From positions 29,511 through 93,510 of the forward strand of contig JBAOKB010000083.1 of NCBI GenBank assembly GCA_037044905.1: a stretch of DNA of 64,000 bases, given 5' to 3'. The DNA is from Hortaea werneckii (Eukaryota > Ascomycota > Dothideomycetes > Mycosphaerellales > Teratosphaeriaceae). Shown here piece by piece: positions 21,278-32,700 of the stretch. The translations under genes and the position numbers were made by a program. The first letter of the stretch is position 1. Each line of letters opens with the position of its first letter. The notes beneath the pieces were generated by a model that was given only the letters and a program-made list of their open reading frames with translations, had not been told where the DNA came from and did not search any database.

Positions 21278-22844
21278 CTACGACAACATCCTCGTCATAT
21301 CGTTCCTGATTCTCGCGTAGTCAAGCAGACCCTCAATCTGGCCCACTGCGCTGATAGCAATGTCCTTGTCCCACAGCTTCCTCTGGGCAAAGCTCATGAC
21401 GTCCTTGGCGGTGATGCTGTCAACTGCCCTCTCAACCTCCTCTGGGCTCAATCTCCTGCCAGTGGTGATGATCTGGCGTCCAATGTCCTCCGCCACAGCG
21501 GTGGTGCCGTCCAGAGACAGCAGGATGGAAGCCTTCAGCTGGGCCTTCGCACGCTCGACCTCGGCATCGCCGACCTGGAAGGAGAGACGCGACCACTCAC
21601 GGAGAGTGAAGTGGACAAGGTCGTCAATGCGGGTGAAGTTGTCCGTTACAAGGTAGATACCCCAGAGACCGGTGTCGGAGTAGGAGGTGCTGAAGGACAT
21701 GAAGGAGTTGGCGAGCTTGTGCTCGTGCACGAAAGTGCTGAGCTTGCTACCAAGGTAAGGAGAGTTACCCATGGCGCGGTCCCAGTTGCCAACGATAGCC
21801 TGGGTGACAAGGGCGGTGAAGTAGTCGTCATCCTTCCAGCTGACACCCTCGACAGCGATCGCAATGTTAGCAGTGGGCATGGTGTCGTCTCTTATCCTGA
21901 CCTCAGAGCCAACGAAGTCCGGCTTGGCCTCCAGACCACGCACAGCGGCAGATGGCTGGGAGTTGGGGTTCTGCTGGGGCATCTTGGAGAAGTGCTTCTC
22001 GGCCAGCTCGACGAGCTGCTCGTGGGGGACACCACCGGCGCCAACCAACACCATGCGGTCAGCAGTGTAGTTGGTCTTGATGTAGTTCTCAAGGTCGTTA
22101 CGCTGGATGGACTGGATGTTCTCCTTGGGGCCCAGGATGGTGCGGCCGAGCGGCTGGTTCTGGAAGGCGGTGGCGTGCAAGTGGTCGAAAACAACCTCCT
22201 CCATCTGCTTGTCCACCTCCTCTTGCTCACGCAGGATGACGTCTCGCTCACGCTCGATAGCGGATGGCTCGAGCTTGGAGTTCTGCAGGATGTCGGAGAG
22301 GATGTCGACGGTGGCGGGGACGTCGGAGTTGAAGGCCTTGGCGTAGTAGACGGTGTTCTCGCGCGAGGTGTAGGCGTTGAGGTGACCGCCCATGTTCTCG
22401 ATCTCGAGCTCGAGCTGGTTCTGGGTACGCTTCTGGGTGCCCTTGAAGGCCAAGTGCTCGAGGAAGTGGGCGGTGCCGTTGGTGCGGTCAGTCTCGGCGC
22501 GCGAGCCAGCATCTATCCAGACGCCGACGGTGGCTGCAGAGTGTCAGTATCCATCCGCTTATTGGTCTCCGAGAGATGGGGTAAGTCCATACAGGTCTGC
22601 GCGTAGGGGGCGTGCTCAGTCGCGATCTAGTGGCGTCGTCCCATCAGCTTCCATACTCTGAGTCCCTATTACTACCATAACACCTTACCGTGAAGCCGTT
22701 GGAGAGGGTGGTGCTCTTCATGCTCGACTGGCCGACCGGGGTCGCAAAGGCCCTCCTGGCTGGAGTAGCAATGGAGGGCTTGACGGAGCGCTGGAGGCCC
22801 TTGGTGAGGCCTCCCCTGAAGCCCCGCGCAATTGTTGAGGCCAT
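21278..22844 (-). CDS. MAS1: Mitochondrial processing peptidase beta subunit
   Basis: Three exons (22689..22844, 22593..22626, 21278..22533), with a tiny 34-nt middle exon and introns of 62 and 59 bp, give 481 residues. It is the catalytic subunit of the matrix protease that removes presequences from imported proteins. The zinc site of M16 peptidases is intact: HFLEH at residues 86-90 in GTAHFLEHLAFKGT, followed by the conserved MGGHLNAYTSRENTVYYAK, whose later Glu completes the site in this family. The N-terminus from ATG 22844 is a presequence (MASTIARGFRGGLTKGLQ). The frame is also open to an upstream ATG at 23015, but that extension lacks family likeness. Exon 2 encodes IATEHAPYAQT, conserved in the family and missed if the small exon is skipped. 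It is divergent from SDH4, 367 bp away. Confidence 0.95.
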
Positions 22845-23211
22845 CCTCGCGTAGATCTGGGAGGACGAAGGGAGAGAGAGTGTGTGGGAGCGGTGGTGAC
22901 AATGGATGGGGGGCGGAATCGACTGGGCGGCGCTGCGATGCCAGCGAGAAGTTCGTCGGAGCTGCTGCAGTGCCCGGGAAGCGCCGCTATGGTGCAAGTG
23001 CCTGAGGCTGTTCACGACTCAGCAGGTTGGACGGGCTAAGCAGGAAGCTGGGCCAATCGCAGCGGAGCGATTATGCCCGGAAGCCATTGCCGAGGCCGTC
23101 CGCGATCGCAGTCGGAAGCAGCTGGACGTGCAGCACCTACATACAGGACCAGTAGAGCACGTCGGCGACCACTACAGTCCACCACATCTCCGCTCCTCAA
23201 GACTCGTAGCA
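22845..23211. promoter_or_regulatory. Bidirectional promoter region MAS1 / SDH4
   Basis: The 367 bp between the start codons of two divergent mitochondrial genes must hold both promoters. It is GC-rich. No specific factor site could be assigned. Confidence 0.6.
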
Positions 23212-23907
23212 ATGGCCTCACTCGCTCTGCGTCCTGCACTCAGGCAGGCCACCGCCCGCTCCGTCCTCCCCGCCTTCCGCTTCCAACATCTCGCCCAGCG
23301 ATCGCCCATTGTCGCGCAGACCTCCGGCTTCCAGACCTCCAGCAGACGAGCCATTCTTCCTCCGCTGCCGCAGAAGATCAAGGGCACTGTGAACGATGCC
23401 TACGAAGCCCCGGAGCCACACCCGCAGCACGGAAGCTATCACTGGACCTTTGACAGGTACGGCATCAGACCGGAAGATACATACGGCTTATTATGCCATG
23501 ACGCCAATCGCTAACGGGGGATGATAGAATTGTCTCCATAGGAGTGCTGCCTCTGACCGTTGCTCCTTTCGCCGCCGGCTCGCTCAGCCCGCTCCTGGAC
23601 GGTGCCTTCATTTCTCTGCTGATCATCCACACTTACACCGGCTTCCAGTACGTTTGCTTTCTGCCCTCTGGCTCCGCTTTGGGCCTACGATTATGGTGAT
23701 ACTGACATTTAACCCGCTAGGAACGTAATAACCGACTACCTTCCGAAATGGCGCGTGCCCCGCTGGCGTAAGGCCTTTGAGTACGCCAACATGCTTGCCG
23801 TGCTTGTCGTTGGATGGGGATACTATGAGTTCGAGACTAACGACGTGGGCCTGACTGAGGCCGTGAGGAAGATCTGGAAGGCGCCTAGCGAGAAAAGAGA
23901 GGCATAG
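23212..23907 (+). CDS. SDH4: Succinate dehydrogenase membrane anchor subunit (CybS)
   Basis: Three exons (23212..23456, 23528..23647, 23721..23907; introns 71 and 73 bp) give 183 residues. The protein anchors complex II in the inner mitochondrial membrane and forms part of the ubiquinone and heme b site. The N-terminus is a presequence rich in Ala, Arg and Ser (MASLALRPALRQATARS). The mature part begins after GFQTSSRRA. The spliced junction gives HGSYHWTFDRIVSIGVLPL, the HW..R motif at the quinone-side start of helix I. The second helix follows (GAFISLLIIHTYTGFQ, with the His expected for heme ligation), then the conserved NVITDYLPKWR, and the third helix MLAVLVVGWGYYEFETNDVG. Length is typical. 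It is divergently paired with MPP beta. Confidence 0.95.
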
Positions 23908-24182
23908 GCGAGGACTTATGTGTATCATCGGACAATGATCTTATCGAATACTTGATTTTTGAGAGTGGTGTATATACCATGTGTACGGCTTAGCACCAAG
24001 GGGAACAGCTTTTCGCTGAGTATTACGTCCTTTGGAACAGCAGCGTGCTAATTACTTAACTCATGAAGCTTATAAAGGAATACCCATGCGGTGATACTTG
24101 GCGGCAGTGTGAGAGGCGAAAGCTTAATCCCAGCCGGGTACGGGTAGCGCTTTAAATTCCTCTACTCACGACGATACTACGC

Positions 24183-25145
24183 TTAGGAAGAGGAAAACAA
24201 AGTGTCCAACCAAGAGTACCGCTCATTCCCGAACCACGTCTCCATACTACCCTTGGGAACCGCCAACCAAGCGTCAAGCCCTACAGCCTGCCTCACCACC
24301 ATCCTCGTAACAAGAAGCACAGCAAGCGCGCTTAGCTGCACGCGGAAATGCTTCCAATCCCTCACCTCGCCCCACAACTTCTGACCTAGCACCATAGCCC
24401 GACCGGTGCATTCAGAGACCTGCCTATCCCCGCACACAGAAGCAATGAACTGGAAGGTCCCGCCTAGTAGGAACCACGGGAGCGAGTCGTCGTCTCTCCA
24501 GAAACTCGTAGCGGAGAGGCTGTGGTAGGTCAGCAGGAGACTGGCGTTCGTGACTGCTACGGCGAGGATGGCGAGGATATAGTATCGAGCAATCTCTCCC
24601 CGAGACAGCTCGAGATCGGGTTGTGCTGTTCCGGCTTCGAGAGTGATGGTCTCGGTTGTGCCTGTGCTTGTAGGGACGTTCAACCTCACAGGCAGGGATA
24701 GCGGCTCCTCTGCGGCTACGTCGCAGCTCTCCTTCTCCTGTTGCTCTACGGTCAACCCGTCCGTGTGGGTCACAGCGTCTTCAGTCGACGCTGTGGCGCC
24801 GCTGCTAGTATTCTCATCAGGCCACCTCAGCGCATCGGTGGTCTTGGCGACCAGTTTCGTCATTGCCAGAGGCGTCCCAATGTAGTGGAGCTGCGGTAAC
24901 AGCATCAGCATCATGGCCGGTGCGAATGGGATCCATAGAAGTAGCGTCGTTAAGATGGGTTCGATAATCCCATATGCGATTCCTAACTGCACTGCCGAGG
25001 GGTGCTTGGCAGCGACTGCATGGTGTTCATGGACCGAAGGCGAGATGAGCCAGGCGTTTGTGCCGAGGATGGTTTCGTGGATTAAACACAGAACGTAGAT
25101 TACTGTGCCTGTAATTGGGAACAGTGTGTCGGTGCCAAAGCTCAT
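24183..25145 (-). CDS. Hypothetical multispan membrane protein
   Basis: Single exon, 320 residues from ATG 25143-25145. Hydrophobic segments lie at about residues 9-28 (FPITGTVIYVLCLIHETIL), 53-85 (two helices around LGIAYGIIEPILTTLLLWI and MMLMLLPQLHY), 188-210 (YYILAILAVAVTNASLLLTY), 225-245 (WFLLGGTFQFIASVC) and 280-295 (LSALAVLLVTRMVV). A hydrophilic, probably cytosolic loop of about 90 residues rich in Thr and Glu separates the first and second groups. No signal peptide separate from the first helix, and no catalytic motif recognised. It could be a plasma-membrane or organellar protein of a fungus-specific family. Divergent from the uracil-DNA glycosylase gene. Confidence 0.7.
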   Translation of the reverse strand: MSFGTDTLFPITGTVIYVLCLIHETILGTNAWLISPSVHEHHAVAAKHPSAVQLGIAYGIIEPILTTLLLWIPFAPAMMLMLLPQLHYIGTPLAMTKLVAKTTDALRWPDENTSSGATASTEDAVTHTDGLTVEQQEKESCDVAAEEPLSLPVRLNVPTSTGTTETITLEAGTAQPDLELSRGEIARYYILAILAVAVTNASLLLTYHSLSATSFWRDDDSLPWFLLGGTFQFIASVCGDRQVSECTGRAMVLGQKLWGEVRDWKHFRVQLSALAVLLVTRMVVRQAVGLDAWLAVPKGSMETWFGNERYSWLDTLFSSS

Positions 25146-25814
25146 GGTTGGCGAGTGGGTTTAATGACAGCTCGACGGAGTCTTGCGCTGCAACATCTGC
25201 TAGTTGTAATTGAAAGAACATGTGGTTGCGAATGAGTGATTTCCCAGATGTTGTCGGGTCCAAGTCCGAGCCTGTTAGACACACAAGATTACTATGTATG
25301 TACGGGTTTGAGATGTGATGAGGTCAAGTCGTGCCAAAAGCACAGAGTGGCTTTGCGTTCCTTCCTTCCGCGGGAGGAATGGACCGAAGCTTCTCCGTCC
25401 GACGAACAAGCTTTCGGTTGCTTTCACAAGCTCAAGTTACGAGACGGCGAGTGTACAGTCTCAGTAGGCACGGCACACAGCATCTTTCGTGGACGTTCGC
25501 ATGCAAACAAGGAGACAGATCTCGTTAATGCGGCAGGTTCCGAGAGTGTCGGAAATACGTACCTGAGATCAGTACATGCAGGTGGTCTGATCGGGTCTAG
25601 TCCGAGTTGCTGCATTTCCGCGCGCCTAAGGCACCAAATCTGGTGGCTGGTGCGACCCGACCTGGATACCTATATTCAGGGACGCATTGGAAACCTTGGA
25701 ACCCTGTCCATTATTACGGGTGGCACGACGCACCTCCACTCAGCTTGAAGTCCTTTCCATTAAGCTAGAAGCTTTTCAATCAAATCTGCACAATCATTCA
25801 CTTTAGTGCCTCAT
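25146..25814. other. Divergent intergenic region
   Basis: 669 bp between the starts of the membrane-protein gene and the glycosylase gene. An open plus-strand frame (25236-25748) is present but has no protein-like features. Confidence 0.5.
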
Positions 25815-26846
25815 ATGTCTTCGAGACGACGAATGAAAGTGAATGAGGCGGCCAGCGGCAAAAATGAAGAATGTGTCAATGATGCCACTCCAGACAAGTC
25901 GGAAGTAGACGATTCCGGTAATGGAGACGATGAAGACGATAGCAGAGAGACGAAGGCAAAATCAAAAATCGCAGCATCAAACTTCAAGGCCAACATCGAA
26001 AGATTCCGTCATGGCGCCGATGAAAGCAACGGGAACGAACCTGCGTATAAGATAGACCGCAAACGACCTTTAGACGATAGCGCTACCAACTCTCCATCTC
26101 TTGTCTCTTCTCCTCCTACCAAGCGTAAGAAGCCGTCGTCCAAATACGCCCCACCGTCCAAATATGCCCACCTCCCCAAACTCCTAGACATCCTCGAGCC
26201 GGATTTGATCTGTGTCTTTGTCGGCACCAACCCCGGGATCCGGACAGCAACTGCAGGCCACGCCTACGCCCATCCTAGCAACCTCTTCTGGAAACTCCTG
26301 CACAGTAGCGGATGTACGGATGTGCGATTACCGCCTGAGAACGACGTCAACCTGCCAGAGTGGTATGCGATGGGGAATACGAATATTGTCGAACGACCGA
26401 GCAAAGACGCGGCAGAGCTTTCCAAGGAGGAGATGGCGGCCGGCACGCCTGTTTTAGAGGAAAAGGTCCGGAGGTTTCGGCCTGAAGCGTTATGTATCGT
26501 GGGCAAAGGCATTTGGGAAGCAGTGTGGCGCTATCGTTATGGCAGGCCATTGAGGAAGCATGAGTTCAGGTGGGGATGGCAGGATGAGAAGGAGAGGATG
26601 GGCAGAGTTGAGGTCGGAGAGGAGGGGGAAGGTGAGACTGTCTGGGACGGTGCACCTGTGTTTGTCACGAGCTCGACGAGCGGAAGTGCTGCTAGCTTGA
26701 AGCCCGCGGAGAAGGAACTGATCTGGGCACCATTCGGTGAATGGGTCCGGATGCGAAGACATGAGAGGTACGGAACTGAGGGTCGGATAGATCGTCCTAC
26801 TCACATGAAACCGGCCGACGAAGCGAAAGTGAAGCAAGGTCCGTAG
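25815..26846 (+). CDS. G/T(U) mismatch-specific uracil-DNA glycosylase (MUG/TDG family)
   Basis: Single exon, 343 residues from ATG 25815. The family removes uracil or thymine mispaired with guanine in base-excision repair; fission yeast Thp1 is a fungal member. The first 110 residues are disordered and acidic then basic (TKRKKPSSKY), probably a nuclear-localisation and DNA-binding extension. The catalytic domain opens with LLDILEPDLICVFVGTNPG. The active-site loop GTNPG has Asn at residue 139, the residue that activates water in TDG and MUG, and is followed by the conserved PSNLFWKLLHSSG. Later come the strand EALCIVGKGIWEAV and the leucine/serine loop FVTSSTSGSAA, equivalent to the DNA-inserting loop. 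No intron. The catalytic residues look intact. Confidence 0.88.
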   Translation: MSSRRRMKVNEAASGKNEECVNDATPDKSEVDDSGNGDDEDDSRETKAKSKIAASNFKANIERFRHGADESNGNEPAYKIDRKRPLDDSATNSPSLVSSPPTKRKKPSSKYAPPSKYAHLPKLLDILEPDLICVFVGTNPGIRTATAGHAYAHPSNLFWKLLHSSGCTDVRLPPENDVNLPEWYAMGNTNIVERPSKDAAELSKEEMAAGTPVLEEKVRRFRPEALCIVGKGIWEAVWRYRYGRPLRKHEFRWGWQDEKERMGRVEVGEEGEGETVWDGAPVFVTSSTSGSAASLKPAEKELIWAPFGEWVRMRRHERYGTEGRIDRPTHMKPADEAKVKQGP

Positions 26847-27036
26847 GAGTTCATTAATAGTGCTGTAGAGTACGTAGTAGACTCCTGTTGCTAATGATAA
26901 CTCAGCGCTACTGATGACGTTATGGATAGTTGATATCGATTCGATTCAAGTCGGCTTCGAAGCCTCTGGTGTATCTTTTCACAGATCTATCTTGGCTATA
27001 TTACATGGCGCATTATTCTCTTGTACTGCGTCTAGC

Positions 27037-28199
27037 TTAGAACTTGTACACCTGGTCCTTGTTGTAGCCAAGCTCAGCAAGGTAGCCCGACAGCTCGCCC
27101 TGGTCGGCGGGGCTGTTCTTGGGGCCAGAAATGGCCTTGTACATGCCAGGGGGACCGCAGACGAAAAGCTTCAGGTTGCCCTCCTTCGGCAGCACGGTCT
27201 TCAGCACGTCCTTGGTGATGAAGCCCTTGCCCTGCTGCCAGCCCTCAGGCGGGTTGTCCAGCAGGTAGAAAGCCCGGAAGCGCTGCGGGTACTTGTTCTC
27301 GAGGTCCTGGAGCTCCTTCTTCAGCAGGATGTCCTCTTCGCTGACGTTGCCGTAGACGAGCGTGACCTTGGTCTTGTCGTTGGGGTTCTTGAAGATGGCG
27401 CGTGCGACCTGGTACATGGGCGTGATACCGGTACCACCGGCGATCATGGCGACGTGGTCGTGCTTGTTGGCTTCGTATGGGTACTTAGGGATGGGTCCCT
27501 TCATGTCGAGTGACTGGCCAACATTCATGTTGTGGATGTGCTCGGACATGGGGCCGTTGGGGTACTTCTTGACGACGAAGTCAAGGTAGCCTGGCTGGTC
27601 TGTGAATGCGTCAGATACATGCTTGTCGTGGAAGATGCGACTGCCACTTACCCTCATCGGAGACAGGGGTGTATGGCCTGATGACGGGCTTTTCCATCTC
27701 TGGGCCCTTGTACTTGGTGATAAGTGCGCTGGCAACCGGGAGACCTGCAACAGCATCCTCGCTCGACAGCTTGAAGCGAAGCTTCTTCGTGTTGTGGCTG
27801 ACCTGCTCAGTGCTGTCCAGTACCAGAGGTATGAAGCCCTGGTCGCCACCAGTGAAAGTCTTCACAGCATTCGGGCCAGCCTTGGCCGGGACGTTCTGCT
27901 CTTCTGTCTTGCTGGCCGGCTGGCCATGTGCGGCAGACTCGTTGACGCTGCCGTGCGATCCTTGGTTCATGTACCAGTAGCCACCGCCAAGTGCGGCCGC
28001 GCCAATGGCGCCGTAGAGGCCAGCACCGCTGCCGCCGCTCTTCGGCGGCTCAGTCGCATAACGGCGAACGTGCTATTGTTGAGAGTATGTCAGCGCGTGC
28101 ACATTGGGTGGATGGCGTCGGGTCATGGCCGTCATCAGAGGCGTTCGCACTTACGCCTGAAAGCTGCTGCGCTGGGCGGAAAAGTCGGTTGCTGAACAT
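27037..28199 (-). CDS. MCR1: NADH-cytochrome b5 reductase, mitochondrial (Mcr1-type)
   Basis: Three exons (28155..28199, 27652..28072, 27037..27599; introns 82 and 52 bp) give 342 residues. The enzyme passes electrons from NADH through FAD to cytochrome b5 or related acceptors. In fungi Mcr1 sits in the outer membrane and intermembrane space and supports ergosterol synthesis and antioxidant recycling. Exon 1 encodes a short basic presequence (MFSNRLFRPAQQLSG). A hydrophobic anchor follows (GLYGAIGAAALGGGYWYM). The FAD-binding motif is IRPYTPVSDE, correctly joined to DQPGYLDFVVK across intron 2. The NADH domain has MIAGGTGITPMYQVAR and the C-terminal FVCGPPGMYKAISG. The C-terminal aromatic YKF end is usual. 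All cofactor motifs are intact. Confidence 0.95.
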
Positions 28200-29704
28200 C
28201 TTGACGGCTAATAAGAAGTCAGTGCAAGAAGATGAGGCTTTGGGATGAAAGATCAGTGACCACGCAAGAAAGGTTACCAGAGCTCCCGGAAGTCCGTTGG
28301 GTGTGACATCATGCCAAGGTGATGAAACGTTCCCATTGCGATCGGATCCCCGTTCTCCTCCTCGCCGTGCGTCCCGCGAAGACAACGACCATACCTCCTA
28401 TGGACAATCCTCCTTAGGCGAGTAGTAGGCGGCGACTCTTGCCAGTATCATTCTCCAGAGCTGTCAGATGAACTATACTACGCATCAGGCAGCAGCATGA
28501 GGCCATCGATTACCGACGAGACACGTCAGAAGATGTTCGTTTTGCACGAAATTCCTCTGGGCCATGCAGTGCTTCATAGACCAAAGTCATGTCGAGAAAC
28601 GTCCAACATCGCGTGCCAACCCGTCAGAACCCGTTCTTCCGCCGGCATGGATCTCGAGAGGCGTTTCAAAATGCCACTTCGCTATGAAAAGCCCTGGACC
28701 ATGCAGTTCAAATCCTGTTTTGAATCGACCGTCTAGACCGTTCTTTTTCCTACTTCTTCAACATCTTCCCCCCCCCCCCCCCCCCCCCCCCACTCCCCCT
28801 TATCAAGTCATTCGAACTGATTATTTGGATTAACCACAAGTATAGAAGATGAATTGCCGCTTGATCAGAGGCGTGGCTTTTTGTCCTTGACTGCAGTGTG
28901 GTGCGAATTGCTAGGACATCTCGTAACGCAATGCCTGGTCCCCGCGGCTCTGCCTACCTATACCACGATACGACTAGACGAAATGGCTTTCTATAACCAT
29001 TTAAAGACTCGAATGATCCTTGAGCTTCTCTAGATCGCATTCAAGATCTGAAGAAAGTAATGGAACGCTCTCCAAAACTAACACCACACACTGGATCATG
29101 TTGTCTTTTCATCTATCTGGCAATTGACATCGTGGCTCTGATCATCTAACGACCCGCTCTAGTCATCCATTTTATCAGTACTTTGCCAATTAATGCAGCA
29201 CGAATTTTGCGGCACTGTTTGCTTAGGCTGAATGTTGTAGGATAGATACACGCCACAAGTGGCCCTACAGCTCGCTACCTGCGCATCCGCCCTGCATTGC
29301 CAACGGCAAACAGCTCTATCCAGAGTATCGGCCGCATGCAGTCCACTGAGATGAGAATCCTCCATGAATCCCGTGGCCGGCATGTCGGGCACACGAATTG
29401 CATGCCTCCGACTTCGAAAACCATACCACACATTCCAATCCCTCGCAACCCCATTCGCTCAACGACTGTCACTTCCGACTGAATGGTACCCGGGTGCGTT
29501 TCTTCTCATTCCCTGAGCCGCGCGCAATATTTTGAACGGCAATCATGCCTAGCAACCACGTCCGATAGGATAATTCTCTTTTAGACTCTCTCGCTTGTTG
29601 TTCGATATCCTCACGTCCACAGTCGTTACCTTCATCAACAACGTCCACACGCTTTCGTTGTTGCGGCAGAGTCCGCCTTCTTGCGTGCGTTACAATATTG
29701 AAGC
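28200..29704. other. Intergenic, promoter side of the PAN-domain gene
   Basis: 1.5 kb with no gene seen. A 24-base C run lies at 28768-28791. The region just before 29705 is a plausible 5' leader. Confidence 0.5.
28768..28791. repeat. Homopolymer run of 24 C
   Basis: An uninterrupted C run on the plus strand (G on the minus) about 0.9 kb upstream of the PAN-domain gene. The length as read may be affected by sequencing error. Confidence 0.8.
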
Positions 29705-32700
29705 ATGGCAGTCATGAGAACGAAAGTCGACCTCCTGAAGCTGGCTGCGTTGCTGCTTGCCGCAGCACGAGTTGAAGCGCAGTCTGGATATGGTATGTCC
29801 GATTGCCACAGTGCTCGGGAATCCCTCATGCTAACAGTTGTCGTCCAGTCGAATTATGCACCGTTCAGGTCTATCAAACATGTGGAACCCCAACTTTGAC
29901 GACGACCTTGAGCTTCCCGCAGTCAGTCTCATATGCCGGCAACACGACCTCGACGATAGCTGCCAGCTCATCTGGAGGATGCAGCACCTGTTCAACAAGC
30001 TCTTCCGTATCCTCATACATCGAGCCCTCGGTTCCAGCAAGTAGCACTTCGATTGTTCCTCCGCCAGTGTCTACCACTCCAGTTCTGAGCACATCGGGAA
30101 GCGTCACTTTTACCTCGACTCCATCCCCAAGCTCCTCGTCTTCATCCCTGGTTAGCAGCTCAGTTCCGTCCAGCTCTTCATCGTCGGTTGGGCCGCCACC
30201 AATCTATACACCTCCTCCGGTACTCAGTGTGTCCAGCTCAGTGACATTTACCTCGACACCATCACCGATCACTTCCTCTTCGTCAGAGGCACCTCCTCCG
30301 GTCTATACGCCTCCTCCAGTGCTTAGCACTTCCAGCTCAGTGACATTCACATCCACGCCCTCGCCGATCACTTCCTCGTCCTCAGAATCTCCCCCTCCGG
30401 TCTACACTCCCCCTCCAGTCCTGAGCACGTCAAGTGGGGTGACCTATACTTCGACGCCATCACCAAGTACTTCGTCTTCCTCAGAGGCGCCTCCTCCTAT
30501 CTACACACCCCCACCGGTTCTCAGTACTTCGAGTTCGGTGACCTTCACTTCGACGCCTTCGCCGATTACTTCTTCGTCATCGCAGGCTCCTCCTCCGATC
30601 TATACACCTCCTGAAGTTCTGAGCACCTCTAGTGATGTGACTTTCACTTCGACACCCTCGCCTATCCTATCCAGTTCCTCTTCCGAAGAACCTCCGCCAA
30701 TATACACTCCTCCTCCGGTGCTGAGTACGTCGAGTGGCATCACGTTCACCTCGACACCCTCCCCTTCCTCGTCTTTGCTCAGCTCGTCCAGCTCCTCCTC
30801 AGTGGGAGTGCCGCCAATTTACACTCCTCCGACTGTCATCAGCATTTCATCTACATCGACAGCTACGCCTGCGCCCAGCTGTACAAACGGAATCGAAACG
30901 GACGCCGATGGCGTTCAGTACGAAGTTCAATGCGGCTCGGACACTACTGGAGGGAACCAGGGTACTCCATATGGCACAAGCAACCGCGTCACCTCATATA
31001 GAGATTGCTTTGGTATTTGCAATGACACTCCAAATTGCCAGGGTTTCGTTTGGGTCGGTGCACAAGGCTCCTATGGCAATGGGCCTGGAACTTGCTACTT
31101 CAAGGGCACAGGCGACCCGGGTCAGGAGATCACTTTCGTGCCAGGGACCGATTCGAGTCATGTGGCTTGTATCATCCCGAACCCAGCTCCTCCGGCGACG
31201 AGCACTTCAAGTTCAACTGCCACTGTCAGTTCCACGTCTGTGGGAGAACCCCCTATCTACACACCACCTGCCGAAATCTTTACCACCACTACCACCACTA
31301 CGAGCACGTCTTCATCGAGCTCGGTGGAGTCCCCACCTATTTACTCCCCTCCGGTCCAGCCAACTACGACCACAACCACCACTACGACTTCTACGACTTC
31401 TACGAGCTCGTCATCAGAGGTGCCACCTATCTACACCCCACCTCAACAGCCGACGACTACGACGACCACAAGCACCACTACGACTTCAACGAGTTCGTCA
31501 TCAGAGGTGCCACCGATCTACACCTCGCCTCCACAGCAGACAACTACGACTACAACTACAACGACCTCAAGCAGTAGTAGCTCAAGCGCACCGGCGGTAC
31601 CCAGCTGCCCATACGCAGCCGATACAATCATAACCGATGATAATGGCATTGATTACACAGTGCGATGCAATGCCGACACTACCGGTGGTGGTGTCGGAAA
31701 TTTGTATTCGACCACGAATTCTGCAAATTCATTCCAAGAATGTTTCACAGTCTGTGACGGCTATCCAACTTGCCAGGGCTTTGTCTGGCTAGGTGCAGCG
31801 AACTCGTACGGCAGTGGCGCTGGTAATTGTTACTTTAAGGGAGCAGACCCAGGACAGACGATTGCCTTCACCAATAGCGATTCTGCTCACTTTGCAGCGA
31901 TCAAAGTGAATCAGAATGGCCCAGCGGTGTACCCGGTTACGACAACGACTACCACTACGACGTAAGTTCCGTTGAGTTTTCATTTAGATACGAGGGCAAT
32001 GATTGAGACACGGGGTTCGCAAAGAAGTATGGAGGCTTACTTGATATGAACAGGACCTCGTCTTCTTCAAGCGTAGACATTTTCGTTCCTACAACGACCA
32101 CTACCACCACCACAACGACTTCCTCGTCGAGCTCTTCAACGGTAAGGACCGGGCTAGTACAGGTCCCTTCATCGACAGCTAATGATTTCCGTTAGATCAC
32201 CTCACGCGTCATTTACACTCCACCGCCGCCCTCGCAGATCTCCACGTCAGTGTCCTCGACTACATCCATCACCTTTACATCGCAACCAGCTCGGCTTAGC
32301 TGTGCTCGTCAAGGCTACCTGGTCCAGAACTTCAACTGGTTCGTAGTCGAAATCGCTACTGGAAACACTGTGCAGAATGGCTCTATTCAAGGCGGTATTC
32401 CAATGCAAGCTATGGGTTACAACCGTTGCGACGGTCTCATCTACGCCACAGATCAACAGGCCCATCTCGTCCGTTTCGGACTCGACTTGACTCCCCAGCG
32501 CCTTTACGAACAGACTTTCTTCCGATACCAGACCGGCGAAGTGGACAATGACTGCCAGTACTGGGCAATTCGAACCGCAGACAAGTAAGTCCACATCTCA
32601 TCAATCCGATTGCCCAGCATCATACTAACACACTCTAGCGACGTCGCCCGCTGGATCCACGTGGACGTCAACCCGGCTTCCCCCGTCTACGGCACCATCG

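Noticed and set aside
21611..22606. 331-codon plus-strand open frame
   Set aside because: Antisense to the MPP beta gene; Val, Gly and Leu-rich with no motif. High GC coding DNA often keeps the opposite strand open.
22844..23015. Upstream ATG at 23015 for MPP beta
   Set aside because: The extra 57 residues show no family likeness, and the presequence after ATG 22844 already has mitochondrial character.
28690..28740. Possible tRNA B-box-like GTTCAAATCC
   Set aside because: The flanking sequence does not pair into a cloverleaf, and the motif alone is not sufficient.
30734..31633. 299-codon plus-strand frame inside the PAN-domain gene
   Set aside because: Shadow of the S/T/P-rich coding frame in another phase; Arg/Leu/Pro-rich from the same repeats.
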